A DNA stretch of 11,222 bases, from NCBI GenBank assembly GCA_002425685.1, contig DIMS01000015.1, positions 11,325 through 22,546 of the forward strand, written 5' to 3'. Below are positions 1 through 6,563 of the stretch, piece by piece (the first letter of the stretch is position 1; each line of letters starts with the position of its first letter). The position numbers were made by a program, and so were the translations under genes. The DNA comes from Synergistaceae bacterium UBA5560 (GTDB taxonomy: Bacteria; Synergistota; Synergistia; Synergistales; Aminiphilaceae). The notes under the pieces were generated by a model. That model searched no databases. It worked only from the letters and a program-made list of their open reading frames with translations, and was not told the DNA's origin.

Positions 1-116
1 GGGCGCACCTGGACATCGCCGGCGTGGACAATTACAAGGAACCCTACGGCTACTACGGCAAGGGAGCCACCGGCTTCGGCGTGCGAACCCTTCTGGAAGT
101 ACTCCGGTCTCTCTAG
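1..116 (+). CDS. pepA: Leucyl aminopeptidase (M17 family), C-terminal end only
   Basis: Only the last 37 codons are inside the window, read from position 3 to the TAG at 114-116. The visible peptide begins AHLDIAGVDNYKEPYGYYGK and continues through a GATGFGVRTLLEVL-like stretch. This matches the conserved C-terminus of M17 leucyl aminopeptidases (W/A-H-L-D-I-A-G followed by G-A-T-G-x-x-V-R-x-L). These are cytosolic, metal-dependent hexamers that remove N-terminal residues from peptides. The metal-binding and catalytic residues lie upstream, outside the window, so activity cannot be judged. mnmE starts 42 nt downstream on the same strand with no obvious terminator between, so co-transcription is plausible. 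The assignment rests on a short but characteristic segment. Confidence 0.8.
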   Translation, partial: AHLDIAGVDNYKEPYGYYGKGATGFGVRTLLEVLRSL

Positions 117-158
117 CCGGAGGCGGCACGTTACGGACGCTTCGGGGAGAATGCGAAC

Positions 159-1616
159 ATGACGGACAGCGAAACATCCCGCGACGGGAACACCGTACCC
201 CGAACTCCGCCGGACGCGCTTTCCCCTGAAGAACGCGGCGATGGTGCGAAAGAAAGCACCATCGCCGCCATCGCCACCGCGCCCGGAGAGGCGGGCATCG
301 CCATCGTCCGCCTCTCCGGGCCGGAGGCCGGAGCACTCGCCCTGGCCCGATTCACCCCGTTTTCCGGCACGAAGGAAACCATTTTCCCCCGCACGTTTCG
401 CCTCGGCGTGTTCCAGGATGGCACAGGTCAGCCTCTCGACCAGGTGCTCTTCGTCCTCTTCGCCGCCCCTCGGAGCTACACCGGCGAGGAAGTGGCGGAA
501 CTTCACTGCCACGGAGGCACCCTCGCGGCAAAGCTCGTCCTGGCCGAACTCTTCACTTTGGGCGCCCATCCTGCGGAACCCGGTGAATTCACCCGCCGGG
601 CCTTTTTGAACGGGCGTATCGACCTCGCCCAGGCAGAAGCCGTTCTCTCGGTGATTCGTGCCCGGAGCGACGCGGCACTTCGAGCCGGCGTCCGTACACT
701 CCAGGGGCGTTTTTCCTCGCGGCTCAAGCCCCTTCACGACAGCATTCTCCGTCTTTCCGCGCTCCTCGAAGCCTCACTGGATTTCCCCGAGGAAGAGCTC
801 CCCGAGTGCACAAACGAGGGCGTGCTCCGGGAACTGTCGGCGCTCTCCGAGGCATTATCCCGCATCTATGAGCGCAGCCGCCAGGGGAATCTTCTCCGTG
901 AGGGCGTTCGCGTAGCCCTGGTGGGGCGTCCGAACGTAGGAAAATCCTCGCTCCTCAACGCTTTTCTTCAGGAATCGCGGGCCATCGTGACCGCTGTTCC
1001 GGGGACGACCAGGGACATCATCGAGGAAGTTCTCACCCACAAGGGCGTGCCGCTGCGCCTTCTGGACACGGCAGGTATCCGCACTCCCGAAGGCCCCGTG
1101 GAGGCCCTGGGTATCGACCGGGCGAACCGCGCCTTCGAAGAAGCCGACATCCGGCTCTGGGTGGTGGACGGAAGTGAACCCCTGACCCGAGACGACGAGG
1201 AGCTCGCCTCCCGACTGGCGCCACGCCCCCACCTGGTAGCGATCAACAAAGCGGACCTTCCGCTCAAGACGGGCCCGGAGGAGATACGCACCCTTCTGCG
1301 GGAGAGCACGATCGTCATCCTTTCCGCCGAACGCGGAGAAGGTGTCGAAGAGCTGAAGGACGCCATCGTGCGGCTCTGGGGAAACGATGCTTCCGACGAC
1401 GAGGCGCACAACGTCTCCTCCAGACAGGTGGAGGAGCTCCGCCTCGCCATGGACGCCCTCTCCGCGGCGAAAGGCGCGCTTTCCTCCGACCTGGGGCAGG
1501 ACGCGGCGGCCACGGCCCTTGCCGAAGCCCGGGGCTGTCTGGAGCGGATCCTTGGCCTTTCCTGGGACGACACACTTCTCGACGCGATCTTCAGCCGCTT
1601 CTGCATCGGAAAATGA
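159..1616 (+). CDS. mnmE: tRNA uridine-5-carboxymethylaminomethyl(34) synthesis GTPase MnmE
   Basis: The 485-aa product is the GTPase partner of MnmG, which together modify the wobble uridine (cmnm5U34) of tRNAs reading NNA/NNG codons. Domains in order are an N-terminal formyl-THF-binding/dimerisation domain (about 33-150), a helical domain split around the G domain, the G domain (about 250-410) and the C-terminal helices. Visible motifs are the P-loop GRPNVGKS (256-263), TTRD (283-286), DTAG (303-306), NKAD (363-366) and the C-terminal FCIGK (481-485) with its conserved Cys482. ATG159 is preceded by GGGGAGA (144-150) at good spacing. No alternative ATG/GTG/TTG occurs before the conserved TIAAIATAPG segment, so the protein carries about 30 extra, charged, low-complexity N-terminal residues compared with usual MnmE (about 450-460 aa). 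mnmG is not adjacent here. Confidence 0.96.
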   Translation: MTDSETSRDGNTVPRTPPDALSPEERGDGAKESTIAAIATAPGEAGIAIVRLSGPEAGALALARFTPFSGTKETIFPRTFRLGVFQDGTGQPLDQVLFVLFAAPRSYTGEEVAELHCHGGTLAAKLVLAELFTLGAHPAEPGEFTRRAFLNGRIDLAQAEAVLSVIRARSDAALRAGVRTLQGRFSSRLKPLHDSILRLSALLEASLDFPEEELPECTNEGVLRELSALSEALSRIYERSRQGNLLREGVRVALVGRPNVGKSSLLNAFLQESRAIVTAVPGTTRDIIEEVLTHKGVPLRLLDTAGIRTPEGPVEALGIDRANRAFEEADIRLWVVDGSEPLTRDDEELASRLAPRPHLVAINKADLPLKTGPEEIRTLLRESTIVILSAERGEGVEELKDAIVRLWGNDASDDEAHNVSSRQVEELRLAMDALSAAKGALSSDLGQDAAATALAEARGCLERILGLSWDDTLLDAIFSRFCIGK

Positions 1617-1629
1617 CCGCCCGGCACAC

Positions 1630-1649
1630 CACGGCCCCCTCACGCCGTG
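1630..1649 (+). terminator. Possible weak terminator after mnmE
   Basis: The inverted repeat CACGGC/GCCGTG (1630-1635 and 1644-1649) with an 8-nt loop lies 13 nt after the mnmE stop. It is followed by a pyrimidine-rich stretch (GCTCTCTTCTC) rather than a true T-run. It could be an inefficient intrinsic terminator or chance in GC-rich DNA. Confidence 0.3.
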
Positions 1650-1923
1650 CGCTCTCTTCTCAACCGCGCCACGCTCCGCCGTCGCTCCATCTTCCCACGG
1701 CCATCGAGGCGGCCGGCACTCTTTCTCCCGACGGTCCCGTTCATTCTCTGCCGCACTCGCTTTTCCCGCCATGAATACAGCGTGAAACCTGCTCTTTCGA
1801 ACCAGAACACACGGGACCGGGATCGCCGTCTCCGGACAGACGGCGCCGCAGTGCCAAATGGGCGTCCGGGCTCAACGAACGTAACTTTGCGACCATTTTG
1901 TGAGCAGAAACAAATCGATCGAC

Positions 1924-1929
1924 AGGAGG
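1924..1929 (+). promoter_or_regulatory. Shine-Dalgarno that decides the mprF start
   Basis: AGGAGG lies 1 nt before GTG1931 but 10 nt before the in-frame GTG1940. The second spacing is workable and the first is not, so translation should begin at 1940. Confidence 0.7.
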
Positions 1930-1939
1930 CGTGCGCTCC

Positions 1940-4561
1940 GTGACAGAAGAAACGCTCTCTCCCTCTTCTTCGGAACCATCCGAAAAAAATCACGTCTTCC
2001 GGCTTGAATATGTTCAGAAAATGCTCCCCCTTGCGGTGCTGCTCCTTTTCGGCTTCGCGCTCCGAAGCCTTTCGCAGGAGCTCGGCCCCGGCGACATTTC
2101 CGGTGTTCTTCTCTCCATGCGCACCCTGCCCCTGTGGGCTGTCGCCGGGGCACTCCTGTTCACCCTGGGCGATTACCTCGTTCTGACTTTCTACGATTTC
2201 CTCGGCGTGCGGAACGGAGAAGAGCCCTTGCCCTACCGGAAGACAGCCCTGGCCTCTTTCATCTCCTACGCACTGAGCCACAACTCGGGCTTTTCCTTTC
2301 TGGCCGGAAGTACTCTGCGTCTTCGGGTGTACGGCTCCTGGGGAATCTCTCCCGGCGCCGTCGCAAAAATCGCCATCTCCTGCGGCATCACCTTCTGGTT
2401 GGGATACGCACTCCTCGGAGGCGCACTCTTTCTCGTTGCCCCGCTGCAGATCCCGGAGGCACTGCACCTTCCCTTCGCCTCCTCCCGTCCACTCGGATTC
2501 CTTCTCCTCCTCGTGGCGGCCTTCTACGTGGGAATCGCCTTTCTTCCCGCCAAGGCGCGTCTCCTCGCAAATACCTACCGCGTTCCCGTTCCGACATCCG
2601 GCCTGGTTCTTGCCCAGGCTGGCGTGGGTGTTCTCGACTGGCTTCTCGCCTCCGCCACGGTGTACGTGCTGCTTCCGGACACATCCCTCGTGTCCTATCC
2701 GTTCTTCGCCGGATTGTTCCTGCTCGCCCAACTCGCCGGTTTTGCCAGCCAGGTTCCCGGCGGTATCGGCGTCTTCGAATCCGTACTCTTTCTTCTGCTC
2801 CCGGAAGGAATCGACCGACAGTCCCTCCTCGGCAGTCTGCTCGTCTACAGGGGAATCTACTACATCGCCCCCCTCCTCCTGGCTTTTGTGCTCCTCGCGG
2901 TGCACGAACTCGGGCAGGGGAGACTCCGGATTTCCGGAGAACGGACCCGCCGTATCGGAGATGCACTCTCCCTGGCGGCACCGTCGCTCTTCGCCGCCAT
3001 GTCCTTCCTCGCGGGCATATTCCTTCTTCTTACGGGCACGCTGCCCCTCTCCTCCATGGGAAAGACCTCCCTCGCCACCGCACTTCCCCTTCCACTCCTG
3101 GAGCTTTCCCATCTCTTCGGAAGCCTCGCGGGAATGGCGCTGCTCTTTCTCGCGGACGGCCTGCGGCGACGTCTGGACACGGCGTGGCTCTGCGCCACGG
3201 TTCTCCTCGGAACAGGAAGCGTTCTCTCCCTCCTGAGAGGGCACCATCCTTTCCTGTTTCTCCTGGAGGCAGTGTTGTTCCTGTTCTTTCTTCCGGGGCG
3301 CCGCCACTTCTCCCGCAAGGGCTCCTTGCTGGGAAATCCTTTCTCTCCGGAGTGGTTCGTCACCCTCGCTCTCGCTCTGGGAGGAACAATGTGGCTGGGC
3401 TTCCTCGCCTACAGGCACGTCCCCTACGAAAATGCTCTTTGGTGGCAGACGGCCCTCCACGCCGACGCGCCCCGTTTCCTCCGTGCCCAAGCGACCTGCA
3501 CGGGACTTTTCGTCCTCTATGTTCTGATCCGGCTTTTCCGTCCCCTGCGGGAGAACGCCGAGGGGGCGGACAAGAACATCTCTCTCGACACCATCGCACC
3601 CATCGTGGCCTCTTCGCCCCGCACGGAAGCCAATCTGGCTTTTCTGGGCGACAAATCGTTCCTTCTCGCAGACAGTGGCAACACTTTCATCATGTACGGC
3701 ACCTCGGGGAAAAGCATGATCGCTCTGGGTGATCCCGTAGGGCCGGAGGATGCATGGGCCGACCTGCTCTGGACCTTTCGGGAGAAGGCCGAGCGCCGCA
3801 ACGAGCGCCCCGTCTTTTATCAGATCTCCCCAGCACGGCTGGAGCGCTACATCGACCTCGGCCTGCAGCTCGTCAAGCTCGGAGAAGAGGGCAAGGTGGA
3901 TCTCTCGACGGTCTCCACCGAGGGAAGCAAAGGCAAACGTTTCCGTTCCGCCCTTCACAGGGGCGAGCGAGAGCGTCTCGCTTTCCGTGTGTATCCTCCG
4001 GAGGACGTTCCCGGCCTCCTTCCACGCCTTCGGGAGATCTCCGACGAGTGGCTCCTGGCCAAATCCGCGAGAGAAAAGCGCTTTTCCCTGGGAGCGTTCG
4101 ACGAAACGTATCTGCGCCGTTATTCCGTCGCGGTCGTCGAGACGGAGGGACGTGCGATCGCCTTCGCCAACGTGTGGCAGAGCGGGGGCAGAGCGGAGAT
4201 CTCGCCGGATCTCATGCGTTACGGAAGCGATGCGCCCCCGGGCATCATGGAGTTCCTCTTCCTGGAACTCATGCTCTGGGGGAAAGAAAGGGGCTTCCGC
4301 TGGTTCAATCTCGGGATGGCCCCCCTTTCCGGGCTGGAGGATCGCCGTCTCGCTCCGTTCTGGCATCGCCTGGGAACCTTCGTTTTCCGGCACGGGGAGC
4401 ATTTCTACAATTTCCAGGGACTCCGGCAGTACAAGGAGAAGTTCGACCCACACTGGGAACCCCGCTACCTCGCCTATCCGGGGCGTCTTTCTCTCCCCGC
4501 CGTCCTCACCGACGTGGCCTCTCTCGTGGCAGGCGGATTCAAAGGCATTTTCATGAAATGA
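1940..4561 (+). CDS. mprF: Bifunctional phosphatidylglycerol lysyltransferase/flippase MprF
   Basis: The product is an integral inner-membrane protein of 873 aa from GTG1940. MprF proteins transfer an amino acid, typically Lys or Ala, from aminoacyl-tRNA to phosphatidylglycerol and flip the product outward. This lowers membrane negative charge and gives resistance to cationic peptides. The first roughly 540 residues contain about 13-14 hydrophobic segments. They include the flippase-domain signatures ALSHNSGFSFLAGSTLRLR and SQVPGGIGVFESVLF, typical of the lysylphosphatidylglycerol synthase TM family. A soluble C-terminal GNAT-like synthase domain (DUF2156) runs from about 555 to 865, with EANLAFLGDKSF near 563 and then IALGDPVGPED and WFNLGMAPLSGL. 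Total length and domain order match full MprF (about 840-880 aa). The amino acid specificity cannot be read from sequence by eye. The gene stands alone on its strand and converges on cysK, with 98 nt between the stops. Confidence 0.9.
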   Translation: MTEETLSPSSSEPSEKNHVFRLEYVQKMLPLAVLLLFGFALRSLSQELGPGDISGVLLSMRTLPLWAVAGALLFTLGDYLVLTFYDFLGVRNGEEPLPYRKTALASFISYALSHNSGFSFLAGSTLRLRVYGSWGISPGAVAKIAISCGITFWLGYALLGGALFLVAPLQIPEALHLPFASSRPLGFLLLLVAAFYVGIAFLPAKARLLANTYRVPVPTSGLVLAQAGVGVLDWLLASATVYVLLPDTSLVSYPFFAGLFLLAQLAGFASQVPGGIGVFESVLFLLLPEGIDRQSLLGSLLVYRGIYYIAPLLLAFVLLAVHELGQGRLRISGERTRRIGDALSLAAPSLFAAMSFLAGIFLLLTGTLPLSSMGKTSLATALPLPLLELSHLFGSLAGMALLFLADGLRRRLDTAWLCATVLLGTGSVLSLLRGHHPFLFLLEAVLFLFFLPGRRHFSRKGSLLGNPFSPEWFVTLALALGGTMWLGFLAYRHVPYENALWWQTALHADAPRFLRAQATCTGLFVLYVLIRLFRPLRENAEGADKNISLDTIAPIVASSPRTEANLAFLGDKSFLLADSGNTFIMYGTSGKSMIALGDPVGPEDAWADLLWTFREKAERRNERPVFYQISPARLERYIDLGLQLVKLGEEGKVDLSTVSTEGSKGKRFRSALHRGERERLAFRVYPPEDVPGLLPRLREISDEWLLAKSAREKRFSLGAFDETYLRRYSVAVVETEGRAIAFANVWQSGGRAEISPDLMRYGSDAPPGIMEFLFLELMLWGKERGFRWFNLGMAPLSGLEDRRLAPFWHRLGTFVFRHGEHFYNFQGLRQYKEKFDPHWEPRYLAYPGRLSLPAVLTDVASLVAGGFKGIFMK

Positions 4562-4596
4562 ACTTCCCCGCCCACGCACGACCGGGATACCCCGGA

Positions 4597-4644
4597 GCGA
4601 CGGGGACCACGGAGAGAAATTGCCCTCTGTGCGGCCCCCGTCGC
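4597..4644. terminator. Bidirectional hairpin between convergent mprF and cysK
   Basis: A 9-bp outer stem, GCGACGGGG (4597-4605) with CCCCGTCGC (4636-4644), encloses an inner stem, CACGGAG (4608-4614) with CTCTGTG (4625-4631, one G-U pair), and a 10-nt loop. It sits in the middle of the 98-nt gap between two converging stop codons, where a shared terminator is expected. Neither flank carries a strong T-run; the + side continues CGGCTTCTTCACGTTT. It may therefore act through structure, through Rho, or simply block antisense read-through. Confidence 0.5.
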
Positions 4645-4659
4645 CGGCTTCTTCACGTT

Positions 4660-5589
4660 TCAGGTGGATGTTCCTCGAAAGACACCCAGACTGAGGTATT
4701 TGTCCCCCCGGTCTGGAGAAAGAGTGACCACCACGTCCTCCGGGGAAAAGAGCCGGGCGATACACCGCGCCGCCGTTACGTTCGCTCCAGTGGAGACGCC
4801 GGAGAAGAGTCCGAACTTTTCCGCAAGCCAGCGAGTGGTTTCGAAGGCGTCTTCGGTGGATACGGGAAGAATCTCGTCCACCACATCCCTGTCGAAATTA
4901 CGAGGCACGAACCCGGCCCCGATCCCCTGAATCCGGTGAGGTCCAGGCTTTCCTCCACCGAGAACCGGACTTTCCGAGGGTTCCACCGCCACAACACGCA
5001 CCTGGGGATACACGGCCTTGAGCGCACGTCCCGCACCGGAAAGAGTTCCCCCCGTTCCGACTCCGGCGACGAACGCCCGGAGATGCGCACCCCTGAGAGT
5101 CGTCAGGATCTCCGGGCCCGTGGTGACCTGATGCGCCCAGGGGTTTCCTGGGTTCGAAAACTGGTCCGGCAGCAGCCCTCCCGGAATTTCCTGGAGCAGC
5201 TCCTGCGCTCTTCGCACCGCACCTCCCATCCCCTCCGCAGCGGGAGTGAGGATGAGATCCGCCCCGAAGGCCGCCAATACGGCCCGTCGTTCAAGCGACA
5301 TGGACTCGGGCATGGTGAAAATCACGCGAAGCCCAAGCGTCCGTCCCAGCATAGCGAGGGAGATACCGGTATTTCCCGATGTGGGCTCCACCAGCACCGT
5401 TTCCGTGGAGAGCTTTCCTTCCGCCTCGGCGTAGCGGAGCATCCCCCAGGCGGCGCGATCCTTCACGGATCCTCCCGGATTGTTGCCCTCCAGCTTCACG
5501 AAAATCGTCGCACCACCCTCCGAAGGCAACCTCAAGAACGGTGTCTCTCCTATCCGCGACACAATCACGGCGTCATCAACACGAAACAT
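4660..5589 (-). CDS. cysK: Cysteine synthase (O-acetylserine sulfhydrylase, CysK/CysM family)
   Basis: This 309-aa fold-type II PLP enzyme makes L-cysteine from O-acetyl-L-serine and sulfide in the cytosol. Visible features from the ATG at 5589 are the PLP lysine Lys43 in NNPGGSVKDRAA, the substrate loop TSGNTG (70-75), the M-S-x-E-R-R segment (97-102), the phosphate-cradle GTGGT (178-182) and a C-terminal VVTLSPDRGDKYLS. Three in-frame starts are clustered: TTG5598, GTG5595 and ATG5589. GAGGAG at 5605-5600 is 10 nt before the ATG and 4 nt before GTG5595, so ATG5589 is preferred. GTG5595 would overlap the cysE stop as GTGA. The SVKDR and GISLA flavour leans to CysM-like enzymes, so thiosulfate or another sulfur donor cannot be excluded. 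It is second in the cysE operon and therefore falls under the upstream Cys attenuator. Confidence 0.93.
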   Translation of the reverse strand: MFRVDDAVIVSRIGETPFLRLPSEGGATIFVKLEGNNPGGSVKDRAAWGMLRYAEAEGKLSTETVLVEPTSGNTGISLAMLGRTLGLRVIFTMPESMSLERRAVLAAFGADLILTPAAEGMGGAVRRAQELLQEIPGGLLPDQFSNPGNPWAHQVTTGPEILTTLRGAHLRAFVAGVGTGGTLSGAGRALKAVYPQVRVVAVEPSESPVLGGGKPGPHRIQGIGAGFVPRNFDRDVVDEILPVSTEDAFETTRWLAEKFGLFSGVSTGANVTAARCIARLFSPEDVVVTLSPDRGDKYLSLGVFRGTST

Positions 5590-5591
5590 TC

Positions 5592-6254
5592 TCACGCAAC
5601 TCCTCTCGTATCCGACTCCGCCGAAACCTCCAGCTCTTTGAGCCTTTCGTGGAGCCGACGGCACTCCTCCTCCAACGCGTCGAGACGCTCCAGAAGCGTT
5701 CTCGGATTCCACAGAACTCTCCCGCTCTGCTTGATTGCAAAGGCGGGAAAACCCACCACGGTCGTCTCGGGGGGAATGTCTTCCACAACCACCGCCCCGG
5801 CTCCGATCCGTGCCCCCCTGCCCACGGTGATGTCTCCCAAAATTTTCGCGCCGCTACCGAGAAAGGCGTCCGCCTCCACGGTGGGATGGCGTTTCGCCCC
5901 GATCTCGTTTCCCCGGGCGCCGAGGGTGACTCCCTGGTAGATCGTCACACCGTCGCCGACACGGGCGGTCTCGCCGATGACCACACCCATGCCGTGATCG
6001 ATGAAGACCCCTTTCCCTATCTCCGCTCCGGGGTGGATCTCGATGCCCGTGAGCCAACGCATCACCAGGGAGAGAAAGCGGGGAAGGACGGGCAGCCGCA
6101 TTCTCCTGTGAAGAAAATGGAACAGCCGGTGGCCCACAATCGCCCAAAAGCCGGGCGTGCAGAGCACGATCTCTAAAAAGCCCCGGAGTCCCGGCGGAAT
6201 GGAGGGGTCCATTCGTCGTACGGAACGGTAATCTTCCCTCAACGTCGTCAACAC
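5592..6254 (-). CDS. cysE: Serine O-acetyltransferase
   Basis: This enzyme converts L-serine and acetyl-CoA to O-acetylserine, the first step of cysteine synthesis and the substrate of the next gene. GTG6254 is chosen because AAGGAGG (6269-6263) lies 8 nt upstream. Longer readings would run back through the terminator hairpin. The 220-aa product matches the short (Bacillus-type, about 215-220 aa) CysE, lacking the long N-terminal helical domain of enteric CysE. A left-handed beta-helix of hexapeptide repeats runs from about 70 to 180: GIEIHPGAEIGKG, then DHGMGVVIGET with the catalytic-type His87, and KRHPTVE with the second conserved His. The C-terminal 35 residues look like an amphipathic coiled coil. 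The chain ends RGVA, not the terminal Ile used by enteric CysE to dock into CysK. Its stop lies 3 nt before the cysK ATG, so translation is probably coupled. Confidence 0.95.
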   Translation of the reverse strand: MLTTLREDYRSVRRMDPSIPPGLRGFLEIVLCTPGFWAIVGHRLFHFLHRRMRLPVLPRFLSLVMRWLTGIEIHPGAEIGKGVFIDHGMGVVIGETARVGDGVTIYQGVTLGARGNEIGAKRHPTVEADAFLGSGAKILGDITVGRGARIGAGAVVVEDIPPETTVVGFPAFAIKQSGRVLWNPRTLLERLDALEEECRRLHERLKELEVSAESDTRGVA

Positions 6255-6284
6255 GGCATCTTCCTCCTTGCTCTTTCCGGACAC

Positions 6285-6331
6285 AAAAAAAATCGGGGGT
6301 TCTCCGCAGCTGCGGCAGAACCCCCGATTTT
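6285..6331 (-). terminator. Intrinsic terminator of the cysE leader (attenuator)
   Basis: On the - strand, a 15-bp perfect stem (AAAATCGGGGGTTCT with AGAACCCCCGATTTT), one bulged G, and 4 further pairs closed by an AGCT tetraloop are followed by eight Ts (6292-6285). It is the strongest intrinsic terminator in the window. It lies inside the transcript of the promoter at 6536-6563 and ends 30 nt before the cysE GTG, after no gene other than the leader ORF. That is the position of an attenuator, not of an operon end. The + strand side has only TTTT, so activity in that direction would be weaker. Confidence 0.93.
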
Positions 6332-6446
6332 GACCATTCCAACGGGATCTTGCGCTATGACACGTTCTCTTTCGGTTTTTCCGCAGCACCACTATAGGCC
6401 GCCGCGGAGCAAAACCCGCGGTGGGAAACTAGACGTCTCTCCACCG
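6309..6446 (-). promoter_or_regulatory. Antiterminator/anti-antiterminator strands of the cys attenuator
   Basis: Six RNA strands alternate in pairing. Strand 1 is CGGTGGAGAGAC (6446-6435). Strand 2 is GTTTCCCACCG (6429-6419), giving an 11-bp 1:2 stem with one bulged A. Strand 2 can instead use CCACCGCGG (6424-6416) to pair with strand 3, CCGCGGCGG (6407-6399), at 8 of 9 positions. Strand 3, CCGCGGCG, can instead pair with strand 4, TGCTGCGG (6388-6381), as 8 bp with two G-U. Strand 4, GCTGCGGAAAAACC (6387-6374), can pair at 12 of 14 positions with GGTTCTGCCGCAGC (6322-6309), the left arm of the terminator (strand 5). Thus 1:2, 3:4 and 5:6 give termination, and 2:3 with 4:5 give read-through. 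Pairings are seen in the sequence; the switching is inferred. Confidence 0.82.
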
Positions 6447-6479
6447 ACAACAACAGAAAACGTTCGCCAACAGAAGCAT
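6429..6479 (-). CDS. Cysteine-codon leader peptide of the cysE-cysK operon
   Basis: This 16-codon ORF (ATG6479 to TAG6431-6429) encodes MLLLANVFCCCRWRDV. Three consecutive TGT codons occupy 6455-6447. A near-perfect Shine-Dalgarno, AAGGAGGT (6497-6490), lies about 10 nt upstream, the best in the window for so small an ORF. The ORF sits about 50 nt after the probable transcription start and ahead of the attenuator stems. Strand 1 of those stems begins at the codon after the last Cys (6446), and the stop codon's last base abuts strand 2. A run of codons for the operon's own end product in a well-initiated short ORF is the hallmark of ribosome-mediated attenuation, as in trp, his and leu leaders. 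The peptide itself is probably not functional. Automated gene finders would miss it at this length. Confidence 0.88.
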   Translation of the reverse strand: MLLLANVFCCCRWRDV

Positions 6480-6535
6480 AATCCGCAAGACCTCCTTCAA
6501 ACATCGCTCCACAAAGAGAAAAATAAATTGTCGCT

Positions 6536-6563
6536 ATTGTAGCGGCTTTCCCGATTCCGTCAA
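6536..6563 (-). promoter_or_regulatory. Promoter of the cys leader-cysE-cysK operon
   Basis: On the - strand, TTGACG (6563-6558) and TACAAT (6541-6536) are separated by 16 nt. Each hexamer matches the sigma70-type consensus at 5 of 6 positions. Transcription should begin near 6530, giving a leader of about 275 nt before cysE. The -35 and spacer overlap one arm of the 15-bp inverted repeat at 6548-6636. Confidence 0.8.

Larger units (their letters stand above)
1617..1939. other. Intergenic region between mnmE and mprF
   Basis: This stretch of about 320 nt has no convincing gene. It holds the weak hairpin at 1630-1649 and a second hairpin, GCCGTC/GACGGC, at 1825-1844 with loop TCCGGACA and no T-tail. 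The last 55 nt (about 1881-1921) are clearly more AT-rich than the surroundings and probably contain the mprF promoter. I could not find a -35/-10 pair that I trust: TTGCGA at 1887-1892 has only a poor ACAAAT 17 nt later. An 8-codon ATG ORF at 1858-1884 lacks a ribosome binding site and is not called. Confidence 0.5.

Noticed and set aside
1858..1884. Short ORF (8 codons) upstream of mprF as a leader peptide
   Set aside because: There is no ribosome binding site, no run of a meaningful amino acid, and no downstream terminator/antiterminator pair.
1640..4765. A 1041-codon open frame on the - strand antisense to mprF
   Set aside because: It is a codon-mirror shadow of mprF in GC-rich DNA. Its translation is low-complexity (Glu/Gly/Arg/Lys-rich), matches no family I recognise, and the + frame is a clear MprF with membrane segments and a synthase domain.
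3754..5940. A 728-codon + strand open frame spanning the mprF 3' end, the gap and cysK
   Set aside because: It crosses two well-supported genes in wrong frames, and its Arg/Pro/Ser-rich translation lacks any domain.
6248..6259. Minimal ORF ATG-CCG-TGT-TGA overlapping the cysE GTG start and containing a Cys codon
   Set aside because: The SD is only 3 nt from this ATG, so initiation is unlikely; it is probably chance, though amusing next to the Cys leader.
6285..6446. T-box riboswitch for tRNA(Cys) in the cysE leader
   Set aside because: A segment AGTGGTGCTGCGG (6392-6380) loosely recalls the T-box AGGGTGGNACCGCG, but it misses key bases, the UGGN would not fit a tRNA(Cys) discriminator U, and no specifier-loop architecture is evident. 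The translated Cys leader explains the region better.
6355..6504. A 49-codon overlapping leader ORF in another frame (starting ATG6504)
   Set aside because: Its SD (GGAG only 2 nt away) is poor compared with AAGGAGGT serving the poly-Cys ORF, and its single Cys codon explains nothing about the switch.
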